Positions 22,897-35,012 are shown, counted from the stretch's first letter. The stretch is 64,000 bases of DNA from Perkinsus olseni (GCA_013115135.1 JABANP010000227.1:16345-80344); one strand, 5' to 3'. Notes: generated from the letters alone by a model not told the origin. Translations and numbers: made by a program.

Positions 22897-23699
22897 CGGT
22901 CAATGTGTACAAGCCACAGATCGCAAATTTAGGTTCGGTCCTTCCGCGTTCACCTAGGCAATCGGAGACTCCCTGAGCCCCAAGATCTCACCAGGCGCTC
23001 AGGCGTCAACTTTTTCGAGATCGTTTTATGCAGGGTTCGGCTGGGCCATACTAAAGTGAGCCGAAGCCTAAGGTGGCTGGTCGGTCGTCTGAGGGCGTTA
23101 GGTTCATGACAACGGCCGACCACCGCCAGCAGCCGTCACCGGCCAGTATGATTCCTGCTTGATACTAGATGACCAGGAGCAGCCCCTCGTTGGATGTCCA
23201 TCCACTTTTGTGTCCGTGGATCTTCTCGCACCAGTACCTCGTTAAGGATGCCCAGTCCCAGCTGTTACCGGTATATGTGGCTCGGGTATGGCAGTCCTTA
23301 GTGGTAGTGCAACGACGCTCTGCAACAGGTTCGAGTGATGTCGTCTGGAGAGTCTGGATCTAGCGCGGCGAATCAGTTTGATGGTAGGGCTTGCTCCCGA
23401 ATGTGTGTCGTTATTAGTATGTTATCATGATATGAAGGTAACAATAAATTAGTATCATCAATAGAGATGTATAGATAGTAGGGCTCTCATGTAAACGCTG
23501 CGCGTCTCGTGGATTATTATCCACTACTCACCCATAGCCCACCGCTGCACGAAGGGAAGAGGAGTTACCTATCCTTACCGTATACTCCTAGTCCACAATG
23601 ACCTGTACATTATTAGGAGAAGGAGACCTCATGGGAGGTTGTTTGTAGCTTATATTAACCTCACTATTACTGTTTGTCTACCACCAGCCAAAGGCGTTT
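22897..23699. other. Intergenic region, mostly no supported gene
   Basis: About 0.8 kb. A stretch around 23.17-23.28 kb has weak coding character (STFVSVDLLAPVP), but no start or splice support was found. From 23.38 to 23.68 kb the sequence is AT-richer, with many TAATA and ATTATTA words and no coding signal. Confidence 0.3.
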
Positions 23700-24902
23700 G
23701 ATCAGGACGCCCGCCACCAGCGCTGCTGCAGGGCCTTCCCTGTGACATCTGTGAGACCAATTGCTCGACCTTGTGGTGCGTGAACGATCAAGCGAAGCTT
23801 TGCAAGGAGTGCGACTATCGTCTGCACGAAGTGGAGAGGCTTGGCGACCCCGACCACCATTCGCGAAGTACTTCGCCCATACCATCTTTTCAACAACTCC
23901 TGTTCCTGTCCGTAGGTGAGGAGCTGTTGAGGCACATGAGGGAATCGAGTATGATCATCCGACAGCGTCACGTCCGAGTGCCCATCAATGAGAGGCCCGG
24001 CATGGACCCGGGGGTGTGCCATCTCCTCCCGGCTGCGGATGGTGCCGAGGCACCCCCTGCTGCCTGGTGGGACAGGAAGGTGCCATGCGTAGTGTCGACA
24101 TCCCTGCACTATCCCTCACCCCTCAGTTGGAGATCCCCGTCAGCAGCGTCGCGAAGAGCGAGCAGTACCCCAGTAATGTCGACGAGACTCGTCTGCAACC
24201 GCTCGGTCGGTAGTCGCAAGAACGATGGATTCTGAAAGGGTTTTCCTTCAGCCAGCGCCTATCAAGAAGGTGTTGCAGCGGAGTCGAACAGAAGTGAACC
24301 TCGGCTGGAGAATAAGTACCTCCCAATCGCACTCGAGTGCATCTGGCCTGGCGCGTCTCTCAGGGAATTTTCTCCTATCCCTACTGCGTGAAATCGACAG
24401 TCTGGGGGCCCAGCTTGAAAGAGAAAGTAGCGTGTCGGTTGACAGCCGCATCAGGACCGTCCACAGCCATGCGATGCAGAAGCTCAGTGTGAGGTTGACT
24501 GGGAGCTGCTGCCCTTGGGGAGGCTGTGGTGCTCAGTTCCATTGCGAGAAGGTTATGACGGACCTGCTGACTGCTGAGGAGAGCGCTCAGAACCATCTCA
24601 ACGTTCTAAAGTGGGCGAAGGAGGTCGCAAGTCCGCAACAGCAGATTATGACGCCCAAGGCTTGGCTGGAGCTGTGGTGAGGACCTCGACCATCTTCAAC
24701 GTGGTGATGATGATGCATTGTCAGGATGGAGCATTACCGGCTCGTGAAGGAGCTGGCAGAGTCGATGAGGGCGGATACGTCCCTCCGGCGGGAGCTGGTG
24801 GAACCCTCGCCGATGGTCGAGAGATGCTCCATGCAAGTTGGGCTTTCGGCTGACGACGGTCTACCATCGGTCACCTCCCGTACGAACTACTCGAATCGCT
24901 AA
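23700..24902 (+). CDS. B-box zinc-finger protein with coiled-coil C-terminus
   Basis: The first recognisable exon encodes a B-box type zinc finger, LPCDICETNCSTLWC followed by KLCKECDYRLHE and a downstream DPDHH, the Cys/His spacing seen in CONSTANS-like and TRIM B-boxes. Downstream exons contain EELLRHMRESSMIIRQRHV, VDIPALSLTPQLEIPVSS, VFLQPAPIKKVLQRSRTEV, LLSLLREIDSLGAQLE (helical) and a CCPWGGCGAQFHCE cluster. The last junction (GTGAGG...TTGTCAG) gives ELWMEHYRLVKELAESMR, and the protein ends TNYSNR at TAA 24900-24902. Introns as short as about 29 nt are needed near 24.21 kb, which is suspicious. The 5' end is not resolved. Zinc-dependent protein interaction is the expected role. A nuclear or ubiquitin-ligase function cannot be assigned (no RING seen). 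Confidence 0.7.
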
Positions 24903-26157
24903 GAAGGCAACTGTGTGGCTGGTGTTAAACTAAATGTCTCCTGGCCATTCTCCCCCTTCATAGCGAACCATCAGCCTGGGGATTGGCCAACGCTTGTGAA
25001 CGAGGCAATCCTCAGAGCGCCGGTCGTCGGGCAGTTATCGGTCACATCTCAGGAGCTACTATCCCGTAGGAGTGCACTTAGTGAACCGTCGCTAGGATAA
25101 CTCTCTCCAACCCTCGCAACTCCCACACCTGTCTGCGGCACAGTTAGTCCAATCCCTCTTTCGCATGGCTTCGTTCATCACGCTCACTGAGTCCGACGAG
25201 GGGCGGAGCAGCTCTAAGCAAGCGACCGCCGTGCACAATAGCGGCATATAGGGGAAGGCAGCAAGCATCCGGTGGAGAGCCATCAGAGCCGAGGAGATGC
25301 CCGGACATAGACACCGCAGTGAGCGGCCAGAAGGAGTGTAGCTTCTTCATAATTCAACCCCATCGCCGTGACAGAATCGAACCATATTTCCTCTAACCAT
25401 GTGAAAATAAGTACCCTCGTTGCATTGTTCGCAGCAATACTGAGCGGTGGATGGGGACCGTTATCAAACAGAAATTGTGTCCAATGGACGGCGGGCTGTT
25501 GTTGAAGGCATCGCACTGGCAGTGATGATGAACATGAGGGCTGCCGTGATAGGCCAACAACATGCTTTATGGCTCGCGAGAGTCTGACGTTAAGTACTCA
25601 TACCTCACAGCTGCTTCAACTCTTATGTGTTCGTTCCTCTTCTAGTATCAGCGTACACTAGCACGCAGACGCTCATAGCTTGTTCTTTGACAACATCTCC
25701 TCTGTAGCACCTCCTTAGGCGAAAAGGGAAGCATACCTCTCATGCGTGCCTACCTCGGCCAGTGGTGGAGCTCCAGCCCTTCATCGACACGTTACATCGC
25801 TCAGCTGTCCCATAGTAATCATCTGTTAGCATGTGTTGGCCCCAGGGATCGAACCTGCGACCTCCGTTGACGTCGCGCGCCATAAAATTCGAAAGATTCT
25901 CTGGACGTATCTTCTCCATCATCAGCAGCCAGCCATATATTATCTGGGATGCTTCATGTCCTCTGCAAACTAAAAGCATACGTTTTCTCTGACTGTCGAC
26001 TTTTTTCGTTATTATCAGCCAAAGGACGCTTCGGATGAGGGAAAGTGGTGTGGGAGCGGCTGAGGTCGATCCATGCAGCGGACAGGTTAAAAAGATACTC
26101 ACGCTGTCAGCTTGTTTTCATCATTGTTCTCAGTCGTCAAGCTGTTGCCGTATATAC
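24903..26157. other. Intergenic region with tRNA T-arm-like piece, no supported gene
   Basis: About 1.25 kb. Minus-strand frames at 25.10-25.52 kb include hydrophobic stretches (MLAAFPYMPLLCTAVACLE), but no consistent gene model emerged. At about 25,837-25,880 the minus strand reads like the 3' half of a tRNA (GCAGGTTCGATCCCTG), with no matching 5' half. Confidence 0.35.
25837..25880 (-). other. tRNA T-arm/B-box-like fragment
   Basis: The minus strand reads GGAGGTCGCAGGTTCGATCC then CTGGGGCC. It has a 4-bp T-stem with the invariant TTCGATC loop, but no acceptor 5' strand, D-arm or anticodon arm within 80 nt upstream. It is an isolated fragment, not a gene. Confidence 0.4.
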
Positions 26158-27491
26158 ATGGATGGCCTTGCCCTCGGAATCTTCATTAATGCCGTTGGTG
26201 CTATACTTACAAACTTGGGCACAGTCTTAATAAAATACCACAGCGCAGTTCAGCATGATTCTGGCTGCGCTCAAAGAATTGGCATATGCTCCTTCTGTGT
26301 GGGCAACCTGTTGACGTTCTCATCATTCTCGTTCGCCCCTCAGTCACTACTGGCAGGAGTATCAGCCGTCCAGTTCGTCTCTAATATCTTTTTTGCCAAG
26401 ATTTTTCTGGCTGAAAATATCTGCTCTCGGAATATCTCCGGCACTGTGCTGATCATAGCCTCAGTAACTCTGCTGGTCGCCACCGCCCGCGATGTGAAGA
26501 AGCCTGCGGACTTCACGCTGGACCAGTGGTTTGCCTCTTTCCAGCACAACAGCGGTACTTTGCGGCTTTGCGAAGTGCTCCTGATTTCGACACCAATTTT
26601 ATGCTTCACATTCTGGTTCCGAACCGGGGCGGATATTTTCCTCATCGGCTTCAAGAAGATAAAAACCCGACTCGAGTGGGAGGTCTCTCAGCCTCGGTCG
26701 AAGGGCAGGCTGGCCCGAGTATTAATACCATTTAATTTTATACTACCCGAACGCTGCCATCGGAGCCCAGTCTGCTGTGTTTGGCAAGCTGCTTTCGCTG
26801 GTGGCCAATCGAGCGACTCTCCACGGCCAATGGTTCGAGCTAGTTCGTCCGCGGACCCTGCTCGCTCTGGTGGCCTGGGTCTTTACAGCTACTCTGTGGG
26901 TGGTCCAACTAGACCGGGCACTGCGCCTCTTCCCTGGGGGCTTCGTCGTGCCGCTGACGCAAGTGTGCTGGATCATCTGCACGATGGTGTCTGGAGGTGT
27001 CGTCTACGGTGAGTTCGGCCGGATGACGGCAACTCAGCAATGCGTATTCGCATGGTCAACTATCGCCTTGCTGTTTGGGGTCTATTTATTATCACCAGTG
27101 GAACCAGAAGAAGCCGCCCATTCCCGACAAGTGCTACGTCTCTATCGGTTCTACTTCGGAGACTCGGACATCCGACGCATGCCGGAGCACCTCTGTCTCT
27201 AGTCCGGTATGGCAGTCCCCGGGCGTCATGGCGGCGGTCTCGATTGACGCTGCCGTGACCACGTGGAAGGCACACCCGGACGCGGAGGCCTCGCCTCGTC
27301 TGCCGCCTCTCAGCCTCCCTAAGGAGGACTCGGCGGGCGGGTACGGCTTTGTATCTGAGCAAGACGCGTGCAGGGTTATGGGTGAACCGCCGTACTTGCG
27401 GGTGGCCAGGTCGGCCCGAAGTCTGATGAGGAAGGCTGAAGAGACCGACCGGTGTCGCTCCATCAGACGGCAATTAGTGGATATGGTATGA
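26158..27491 (+). CDS. NIPA-like magnesium transporter (DMT superfamily), copy 1
   Basis: Multi-pass membrane protein of the NIPA family, whose characterised members move Mg2+. Start ATG 26158 (MDGLALGIFINAVGAILTN) is chosen to match copy 2; an upstream in-frame ATG at 26035 would add a poorly hydrophobic leader. Hydrophobic helices include NLGTVLIKYHSA, SFAPQSLLAGVSAVQFVSN, GTVLIIASVTLLVA, AAIGAQSAVFGKLLSLV, LALVAWVFTATLWVVQLD and FPGGFVVPLTQVCWIICTMV. The frame moves by one base at the TTTT run near 26,736. Removing one T gives an alignment with copy 2 without a gap. After LLFGVYLLSPVEPEE a further frame change reaches a cytosolic-type tail with VMAAVSIDAAVTTW, matching the tail motif of copies 2 and 3. 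The tail ends QLVDMV at TGA 27489-27491. Confidence 0.82.
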
Positions 27492-28474
27492 TTGTAACCA
27501 TTGTGATTTCATAAGAGATGTCAATCCATCTTTCTGCTGGTGTCTAGCCGTCGGTGTCCTCCACAGTCACCTGCGTTGTGGTGGTAGTAGTAGCATTTTT
27601 CTGCGATTGTTCATCATCATCATCACTATATGGCCCTTCCCCGGTGGAGGAGCCCGTGCATTTGTTATCATCATTAACAATTCAAATATGGATATAATAA
27701 TGATTGCTTCAACCTGTCCCATTGTTCTCACTTCTGGGGAGGGGTGCTTTTCTTGGCGCCGGCTGCTGCTGGACGACGGGCGGAGAGGACAGGACGGTGG
27801 TAGTAGTATCATGGGTGGTCAGCTCGTAGGGCTCTTAGTGGACTATCGCATTAGAATAGCGATTCAACGTCTTCCCTGTTTCGAGTCCTTCTGACTTCTA
27901 TCTCGGCTCTAGTATAGCCATATCGTCACGATGATGACGAGAACGCGTATGTGGAAAGTCGTTGACAATTGCTCAGTGGCTGGATCGGAGTCCTCCAGGG
28001 AGAATATAGCTCGCAATTAGGTGGGACTCCATATCGAATCTGTTCGCCTAGAACGCCTCGCGATGGTCTCGGGTCTTAGTTTTGGGCATATTAAGTTTGC
28101 AGCATCGGGCTCATCCCAGATCGTGTTTTGAGAACCGCATAGGGCGTATTAGGGGCTCTCCTCGATCACATTTTGATGAAGTGTTCGAAGATTGCTGATG
28201 GAAGAGAATCGCCGTTCGGTAGCAGCACTTGACTTGCCATCAGCGAAATTGATCCCGACGATTGTGAAGTTGTGCTCCGGGCGATCATCCTGCAGAATGA
28301 TTCTACTAGGAATGAAAATGGCCTTTAGGGACTCGCTAGAATTTCTCGCTGTGGTATTTTTCGGGTGAAATCCGTCGTTGTTATTGCGCAGTTAGCTCCA
28401 TTCTTTCGGCCACTTTCAACTCCCGTTCGGCACGGCATTGGCTTGGCAGGGCTACCGTTTTTTACTGTTTTTGA
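27492..28474. other. Intergenic region with short simple repeats
   Basis: About 1 kb between transporter copies 1 and 2. It contains GTGGTGGTAGTAGTAG- and CATCATCATCA-type triplet runs near 27.58-27.63 kb and no convincing exon on either strand. Confidence 0.45.
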
Positions 28475-30099
28475 ATGACCGCCGCATGGGGATTCGCCCT
28501 CGGCATTTGCATCAACATCGTGGGTGCCGTCACCACTAACCTCGGTACAGTCCTCATGAAGTACCACGCCGCGGTTCGGAGTGGATTCGGCCCGTGGCTG
28601 AAAGTCGGCCTCACGCTCTTCTGTATTGGCTCGGTTCTCACCTTCAGCTCGTTTGCACTGGCCCCTCAATCGCTGCTCGCGGGCGTCTCGGCTGTCCAAT
28701 TTGTATCAAATTTGCTCTTTGCAAGGTTCCTGTTAGGCGAGAATTTTAACGTCAGTAATATTACCGGTACTGTAATCATTATCATATCCATTGTACTGCT
28801 TGTAGTAGCGTCACTGGAAACGGAAAATCCCGATTCTGTTGACGAAATTTTTGACGACTACTTTTTTTCTTTCCACCATTTGTATTTTCTTTGCGGCCTG
28901 CTTGGCCTCTGTTCGCTCCTGGCCATCATGTTCTGGCTTCGCACCGGCGTGTTCGTTTTCTGGGCTCGGAATTCTCCCAAGGCCACGAGGCTCCAATGGG
29001 AGCTCTCCTTGCCCCGGTCTCAGGGCCGTAAGACCCGCTTCGTGCTACCGCTCTTGTACAGTACAGTAGCGGCTTCAATCGGCGGGCAATCGGTCGTTTC
29101 CGGGAAGGTCCTGGCGGTGGTCCTCGCTGCCGGCATAGTCAGAGGGAGAGCCTCAACAGCTCTATCAGCCTCGGACGTTCCTCGTTCTGGCGCTGTGGAT
29201 ACTGGCTGCTGTCTTCTGGGTTATCCATCTTAATCGAGCGCTCCGGATCTTTCCTGGTGCGTTTGTGGTGCCCTGACGCAAGTCTGTTGGACCTTTGCTA
29301 CGATGATGTCTGGAGGGATCGTTTTCAAGGAGTTCCAGCAGATGGCGGCCTGGGCTCTGGCTCTGTTCTCTGTCGCGGCGGCGGTACTGTTTTTCGGTGT
29401 GTTTCTGCTCTCACCTAGGAAAGGACAGGCTACGGATGCTGATGAAGGCCAACAGCAGACGGCTGCGGAGGGCATCTGTGACGAAGAGGAAGGCACGAGG
29501 GAGGGTCTTGACGCGGACGGGTCGGAGGTGCCACCACCCCTCCCTCCCTTGGGTCCCCGACGGAACACCGAGACGGAGCTGTCGGCCCGGCAGAATTCTA
29601 TGAGGCAGTTCATGAGTGCTATTTCCATCGATGCTTGTCGAGATGTGCGAAGTGATGATGAGCTGCAGATGCCGGGCAGCTTCATCTTCACACCGCGGGG
29701 AGAGTCCATGCATGTCGCCCTGACCAACCGGCAGGGCCGTCTGCCGCGGTCAGGGCGGATGGCCGCCAAGTCACAGTCACGCTGGAGGCCTCTCTTGAGG
29801 AGAGCGGTGATGTCGAGGCGAGCTTCCCGGATCCTCCCTATATAAGAATCATGCGGTGGTGGTGTCGTCGAAGGCGAGCGAGGCGACAACGGTCGCGTGT
29901 GAGCAGCAGCGGCGGGTCTAAGGACTTGCCCAGTACGGGCGCGCGGTCATCGGAGCTGAGCACGCCGAAGGAGATCGGCTCGAGCGACATCGAAATGGCA
30001 GTTCGAGACGAGCCCCTTCCTGATGGCGATGAGCCTGCACAACAGCTGGGGCATCGCAGTCCGTCTGGAAGGTTCGACTATACTTCTACTGGAGTGTGA
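28475..30099 (+). CDS. NIPA-like magnesium transporter, copy 2 (frame-disrupted)
   Basis: Paralogue of the preceding gene, same strand. It starts MTAAWGFALGICINIVGAV and keeps the same helices (NLGTVLMKYHAAV, ALAPQSLLAGVSAVQFVSN, GTVIIIISIVLLVVAS, AASIGGQSVVSGKVLAVV). Two single-base shifts follow: an extra base at a GGG run near 29,144, and a missing base at CCC near 29,271 (copy 1 reads VVPLTQVCW there, here VVP stops). Between them the shifted frame is well conserved (LYQPRTFLVLALWILAAVFW, RALRIFPGAFVVP). The tail holds SAISIDACRDVRSDDEL, related to copies 1 and 3. One frame ends at 29,845 and another runs to 30,099, so the C-terminus is uncertain. Either the assembly has errors or the gene is recently broken. 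Confidence 0.78.
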
Positions 30100-30334
30100 G
30101 GGGTTTTGATCCGTCACTGATCGGACGCTTCTGTATTTCGGCCGCCCTCGGACGACGTTTCGCTCCGATTATTTGCATCCAAACGTTTTTGGACTATTTC
30201 TGTGCTGAATTTGTTTCGGGCAGCTTCAATAAGGATGCTCCCGAAAGACTCATAATCGATATTCGAGTAGTTTAGTAGTACATTGTCATTATCACCCCAG
30301 TCACGTTATTGCCTGTGAAGCTGCTGTTTGGTTG

Positions 30335-30372
30335 CATGAGGTCGCGGGTTCGATCCCCGGTGGAGGCATTTT
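30335..30372 (+). other. tRNA T-arm/B-box-like fragment
   Basis: The plus strand reads TGAGGTCGCGGGTTCGATCC then CCGGTGGAGGCATTTT. A 4-bp stem closes the TTCGATC loop, and a TTTT run follows as at the end of a Pol III gene. No full cloverleaf fits in the upstream 60 nt. It is strikingly similar to the fragment at 25.85 kb. Confidence 0.4.
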
Positions 30373-30466
30373 CCGTCAGAATTGAGAATTTTATCATATC
30401 TAAATGACAAAGCCAGGTGAAGCAGACCCTCGGGATCGCCATCGGCCTCCTAAGTGGTGAGCACCA

Positions 30467-31009
30467 GTGTTCCAGCTCGAGATCGATGTTCATGTTGTTC
30501 ATGCCAGGCCCGCTACCGTTCCCGAGGGAGGGCCCCTCCCGAACATACCGGAGGAGGATGAGTTTGTAGAGGAGCAGAAGCCCCCTGCTAGCGCTCCCGA
30601 GTCCGCGGCAAAGAGGAGCTGCGGCCATTGGTGTGGTGGCATGGGCGAGAAGCTGAAGCACCAGCTGTATAAAGTCTTGCCGGCCATCACCATCGATGCA
30701 TCGCAGGAGTACCGGAATCAAGATCAATTCCGTGTACAGGGAGCTTTTGTGTTCAACAACAACAGCTGCAGTGAGGACGACTCATCCACTCGACGACGAG
30801 CAGACTCATCACGCTATGAGAGACCAAAGTGCATTGCATTACAGAACGGAGATATTCCGGATCCGCCCATCTATGAGCTGAAGAAGCGCATGAGAAGCAT
30901 CAGTGGCGACAAACGCAAAACGGCGGGAGAAGTGCGCGAGCGGCATCCTGAAGACGAAGGCAGCCACGTCCCAGCGGAAGATGAACCTCTGATGTCTTCG
31001 CGAGACTAG
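30467..31009 (+). pseudogene. NIPA-like transporter C-terminal relic (copy 3)
   Basis: An open frame whose middle reads LPAITIDASQEYRNQDQF and RVQGAFVF, aligning with the copy 2 tail (SAISIDACRDVRSDDEL, then a PGSFIF-type stretch) and the SIDA motif of copy 1. No transmembrane part of the transporter is found upstream. The preceding 370 bp is non-coding and holds a tRNA T-arm-like piece at about 30,339-30,370. The frame continues through a charged region (YELKKRMRSISGDKRKT) to the stop at 31,009. It is interpreted as a tail-only duplicate, but it could still be the last exon of a gene whose 5' part was not recognised. Confidence 0.55.
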
Positions 31010-31650
31010 ATCGCCCTGTATCATTTGGCTACCCGTTATCAAAGTCAGCTACAGCAGTATAAGCTTTTAAGTCTGTGAACATTTTGTCAAGTCGAATGAG
31101 GTGGGGATACCCCAACCATTTTGTGATCTCCAAGGTGTTGCCGAGAGCCACCGGTTGTTAGTGGCTCGCCGCAAGAGGCGTAAGGCGCTACTACGACGAT
31201 ATCAGCATTGCTACGTGTTGAAGTACGGCTGGGCTACACAATTTCAGCAGCAGACGGTCTCTGAATTTTTCCTACTATTCGTCAGCATCGAAGCTCCTCC
31301 ATCTCCTATGGTGGCGTTGTGTTGTATGAGTTCCTTCGGTATTGCCGCCCCACGAGCTCTCGCCGTCCGCAACAACATACTCCCGTTACACAAACCGTGA
31401 TAGCAGGAGGCTAATACGGACGGCTCACGCTGGCCGATCGGAGCATGCCACATTGTGTGTGACTTAGACACATAGTCCAACGCCGGTTCCGTCTTAGACT
31501 CTTCCGGTGTGCTCAGTTAGGGCTCTCTGTGACGTTGATGCCACAGTGTCATTACCCGGTCTACTGCAGTCCGGTTAAGATATCGCTGCTGTTCAGTTTG
31601 TCCCCCTAGCATCCATCTTGATACCGTACCGTTCACCCCTGAAGGCTCCA
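31010..31650. other. Intergenic region, no supported gene
   Basis: About 0.64 kb with only short random-looking frames. No repeat or RNA gene was recognised. Confidence 0.4.
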
Positions 31651-32489
31651 ATGAGTCAGTCCAAGCGTGTCATTTTCCTGGATGTTGATGGTGTTTTACA
31701 TCCTTTCCCGTACGACTGGCGGCAGCCTTCGTTACAACGGTTTTTGGATATCCTCGTTCCTCAGATTGGACTTCGCTACTGCGCAGAGTGGTGATACGAC
31801 GGAGTGTCTGCAAGCCTCCTGTATGCAACAGCTGCAGAGAATAATACTCAGTACTGGTAAGAACCCCATCTTCATCATCCTCTTCTGTGTTCACTTGGCA
31901 TCCTAGGAGCCTGCATAGTCCTTTCTTCGAGCTGGAGATTCTTCCCGAGCACTCGGCAGAGGCTGCAGGATAGTTTAGCGAGCTACGGCATTCCTCCGTT
32001 TCAACAGTAGGGCCGAGCTTCGCGATCGGGTTTACAGATTTCAGTGGCAGGTGGATAGCGGCCGACGCCGCGCGAGACGTGAAGGATCGAATGGACCTTA
32101 TCATGGAGTTCGTCGAGAGTAACCCAGAGACCGTCAGCGGGGGTTGGGTGGTCATCGACGACGCCGACCTGGCTGCTGGCCACGACAGTCTCATCGCGGA
32201 AGTTTTCAAGCAGCATTTTGTGAGCCACTCGTGAGCCGTGTGATGATGGTTATGAGCGCCCCTTCAGGTAAAGACGAATCCGATGGTGGGGTTGACGAAA
32301 GAGCTGGCTGATAAGGCTATAGCTGTTCTTCAACAGGATGATGATGAGTGTTCAGAGAGTTCCTCGATGGAATATCCGTGCTTATCGAGTTGCGTTATTC
32401 CACAGTGCCGACCGGCCTTGCGCCGCTTGACTTCGGCGATCGGATGGGATCCGGTGTATTCGGCGAAGTATGGCCGCTGGCGACCCTAA
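31651..32489 (+). CDS. HAD-like phosphatase domain protein (Swiss-Army-Knife RNA-repair HAD type)
   Basis: Haloacid-dehalogenase-fold protein resembling the HAD domain found in Swiss-Army-Knife RNA-repair proteins. It starts MSQSKRVIFLDVDGVLHP, with catalytic Asp11 and Asp13 (DVDGVL). Motif II follows in the next exon (ACIVLSSSWRFF). A third exon reads GRWIAADAARDVKDRMD and GGWVVIDDADLAAGHD (the acidic motif IV pair), then EVFKQHF joined to KTNPMVGLTKELADKAI, the usual HF(V)xTxPxxGLT ending. The frame changes by one between LVPQIGLRYCAEW and DTTECLQASCMQQLQ near 31,79x, either a very short intron or a base indel. The end at 32,489 is tentative. It probably acts on phosphorylated nucleic-acid ends, which is inference from the family. 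Confidence 0.72.
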
Positions 32490-33183
32490 TGTTGACCAAA
32501 ATGCAACGTTACCACGGACCTCTGCACCCGAAGGCCGACCAAGTTAGGACTCTGCATCTAACTTGAGTGGATGGGTCTCACTCAACGGGAACCTTAACGC
32601 GCTTTTTGCACGTCACAGATCACGCACACTGCTCATAGTAACGCAAAAACGCCATGGCATTAAGTCTCTGGAGACGAACATTTCCCCTCGGAGGGCGCTG
32701 TTGGAGTTGGTTTAAACCTATACTGCACCAACAGCGGACGTATCCGGTCACGCCAATGCTTCTTGATGACCTCCTCGAACTCTATGGAGCCGCTGGTCCC
32801 ACCATGTATGACCACCTAACGTCAAAGTGTCCATCACCGTATTAGGGTGACGAAGCCACACACTCACAAAAATGGAGACGCTCCCCTTAATGTGAAGAGC
32901 TAGGGTATACGCATCACACTACGTACGTAGAAGGTGTTGCTTAAATACCGTCTACGGTCAAAAACTATCAAGTTGAAACCTTGTCTGGAACGAACGGACT
33001 TTCAGTCGACTATTGCGGGAGAGGTGCATGACAGGGTCGACGTTCACAGAGTGTTTCGGGCCTGTGGGCGACGAACGATTGAGCGTTGCCAGGGCCGGCG
33101 GGAGCGATATAACAACCCCTAGTATTCAAAAGGGATATCAGCGTTGCATTCGGTAATGAGAATATGTACATGAAACTATTTCA
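32490..33183. other. Intergenic region between convergent strand blocks
   Basis: About 0.7 kb. A 63-codon frame at 32,654-32,845 starts with ATG (MALSLWRRTFPLGG) but has no other support. It should contain 3' ends of the converging HAD-like and Gln-rich genes. Confidence 0.35.
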
Positions 33184-35012
33184 TCACTCTTCATAGTGTA
33201 ATATTTGTATACAAAAAAGCTGTATCAAAAAATTGATTGACGAGTATTTTTTGAAGCCATATATACTCACCTGTCCACTTGGAAAAATTAACGTGTAAAT
33301 CTCGGGTCGTCGTGGCTCCACTGGCGGCCGTGGCGGTCTGAATCGAGACATAAGGCCATGGTCCAACCAGAGTTGCCTACCCTCGGTGCCGAGACCATCA
33401 CTCAGCCTGCTGGCGGAACTATCCACTCGAGGACCTGAAGCCGTCGAATGACAGCAGGCAGCGGTACCGCACTGTCGGGAATACGTTTATTCATGGGGGA
33501 CATGAGCACATGCAGCTCGGGCTCATCAAGTCCGTCATCCTCCGGCCGTGGTCGCTTACTGGAAGGAGTGCCGCTGCCCCCGCCTGGCGACTGAGGGACC
33601 GCTGCTGGCTGCTCGGGTTGGGACGCGGGAACTGTGGAGGGACGGTGCACGGCAAAGCGCAGAGGCAGTAGCCTACCAGGCGGAGGGACTTCATGTACAA
33701 TAGTGACGGCCACAGAGGTTCCCGAAGATACTTCCGACGGGTCGAAGTGGACCCGTACGCAGTTCTCCTGTTCTAGTATCTTTTCCTTTGCCCTGAGACG
33801 ACGCGGCGATGGACGTGACGGCGGCTGGGACGTGTGCTTACGCTGCGAGCTTCACGACATCCACGACGTCTGGGAATCTGGCCACGGCAACCAGGTTGAC
33901 GACCCTGTAGATTCCCTTCGCTGAGGTGTTGGCGTGTGCGGCCGTGAGGTAGCTTGAATGCTGAGCCCTCGACGACATCTGAGGGCGGTTGTCAAGGGCC
34001 TGGCTTTCGCACGGGCGGCACCTCGAAGGCCCTGTGATGCGGCAGCTGCTTCAGTCTGTTTCTTGCAAGGTTGTTCACATTCATCGCGAATTTGTTGGCC
34101 AGATCCTTGGACGCTAAAGACGACCACAGCAACAGTCGCAGCCAAGCTGAAAGGAGCCAGGGAGGACTCACAGCTGCAGACGTAGATTCTCCCAGTCGCC
34201 TTGCACAGGGCAACGTAGCCGCAGACAGACTGTGGATTGGCAGGCGTTGGCGGAGTGCCGACGGTGAAGGTGATCATCTTGTCTCCGCGGTTCTGAGGGA
34301 GGTAGCGTGGAAGAGCCTCTGCATGGTCGGCTACTTACTGCTTTAACCTGTCGCTTGGCCACCTGCTGGAGGATCTTCAATGACGTCAGGCGGTCCGTGC
34401 CGAGCTTGATCTCGATGACGGCCATGGCGATCTCGATCTCTGACGCGGTGGAGTCTTGCGGCTGCTGCGTCCCTGAGGTCAACTGCATTGCGCATACGAG
34501 AGCGCCTCCGTGCCTACCTTGACGGGCCATGAAGGGAGGCATCCCGAACGGCATCATCCCCGGCCGAGGCATTCCAGCCGCCTGACAACGACAGTACAAC
34601 AAACGCGAAGGCCGGGAAAATATTGGGCCAGTAAAATTCGATGTTTCAACTGTCTCCTGCTCACCCCCATCGGATAGGGCATCATCCTCGCCGCCCCAGG
34701 CATCATCCCCGGCATCGTGTGCGGCATGAAGGCAGCGGCCTAAGAGCGACACTCCACAATCGTAGGCCATTGGCCGTAGTAGGCGCTTACCTGTTGGGTG
34801 TACATCTGCTGTTGTCTACTGAGCAGTTGGAGTGCCATTGCTGGCGAGACCGGCCCGGGCTGAGCTACCATGCCGGGCACCGCGGTGCTCTGCTGCTGCT
34901 GTTGTTGTTGGGCCTGAGCAGCACGCTATTTTCCTTCTTAGTTCCATTGACGCCGGCGACCCACATGGACTCGCCGCATGTACTCATAGAGCTGCTGCTG
35001 CTGCTGATTCAT
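33184..35012 (-). CDS. Gln/Met/Pro-rich protein, possibly transcription-associated
   Basis: Not assigned to a family. The proposed start (35,012) reads MNQQQQQLYEYMRR. After a short intron comes a poly-Gln run and STAVPGMVAQPGPVSPAMAL, then FMPHTMPGMMPGAARMMPYP, GMPRPGMMPFGMPPFMARQG and a helical segment EIEIAMAVIEIKLGTDRL-TSLKILQQVAKRQ. Later minus-strand exons include DLANKFAMNVNNLARNRL or an overlapping Gln-rich frame (33.85-34.1 kb), SGTPSSKRPRPEDDG (nuclear-localisation-like) and DEPELHVLMSPMNKRIPD. The end is between 33,402 and 33,184. Low-complexity Gln/Met/Pro composition with a basic KRPRP motif suggests a nuclear cofactor, an inference only. Exon boundaries in the middle are uncertain. 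Confidence 0.5.
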
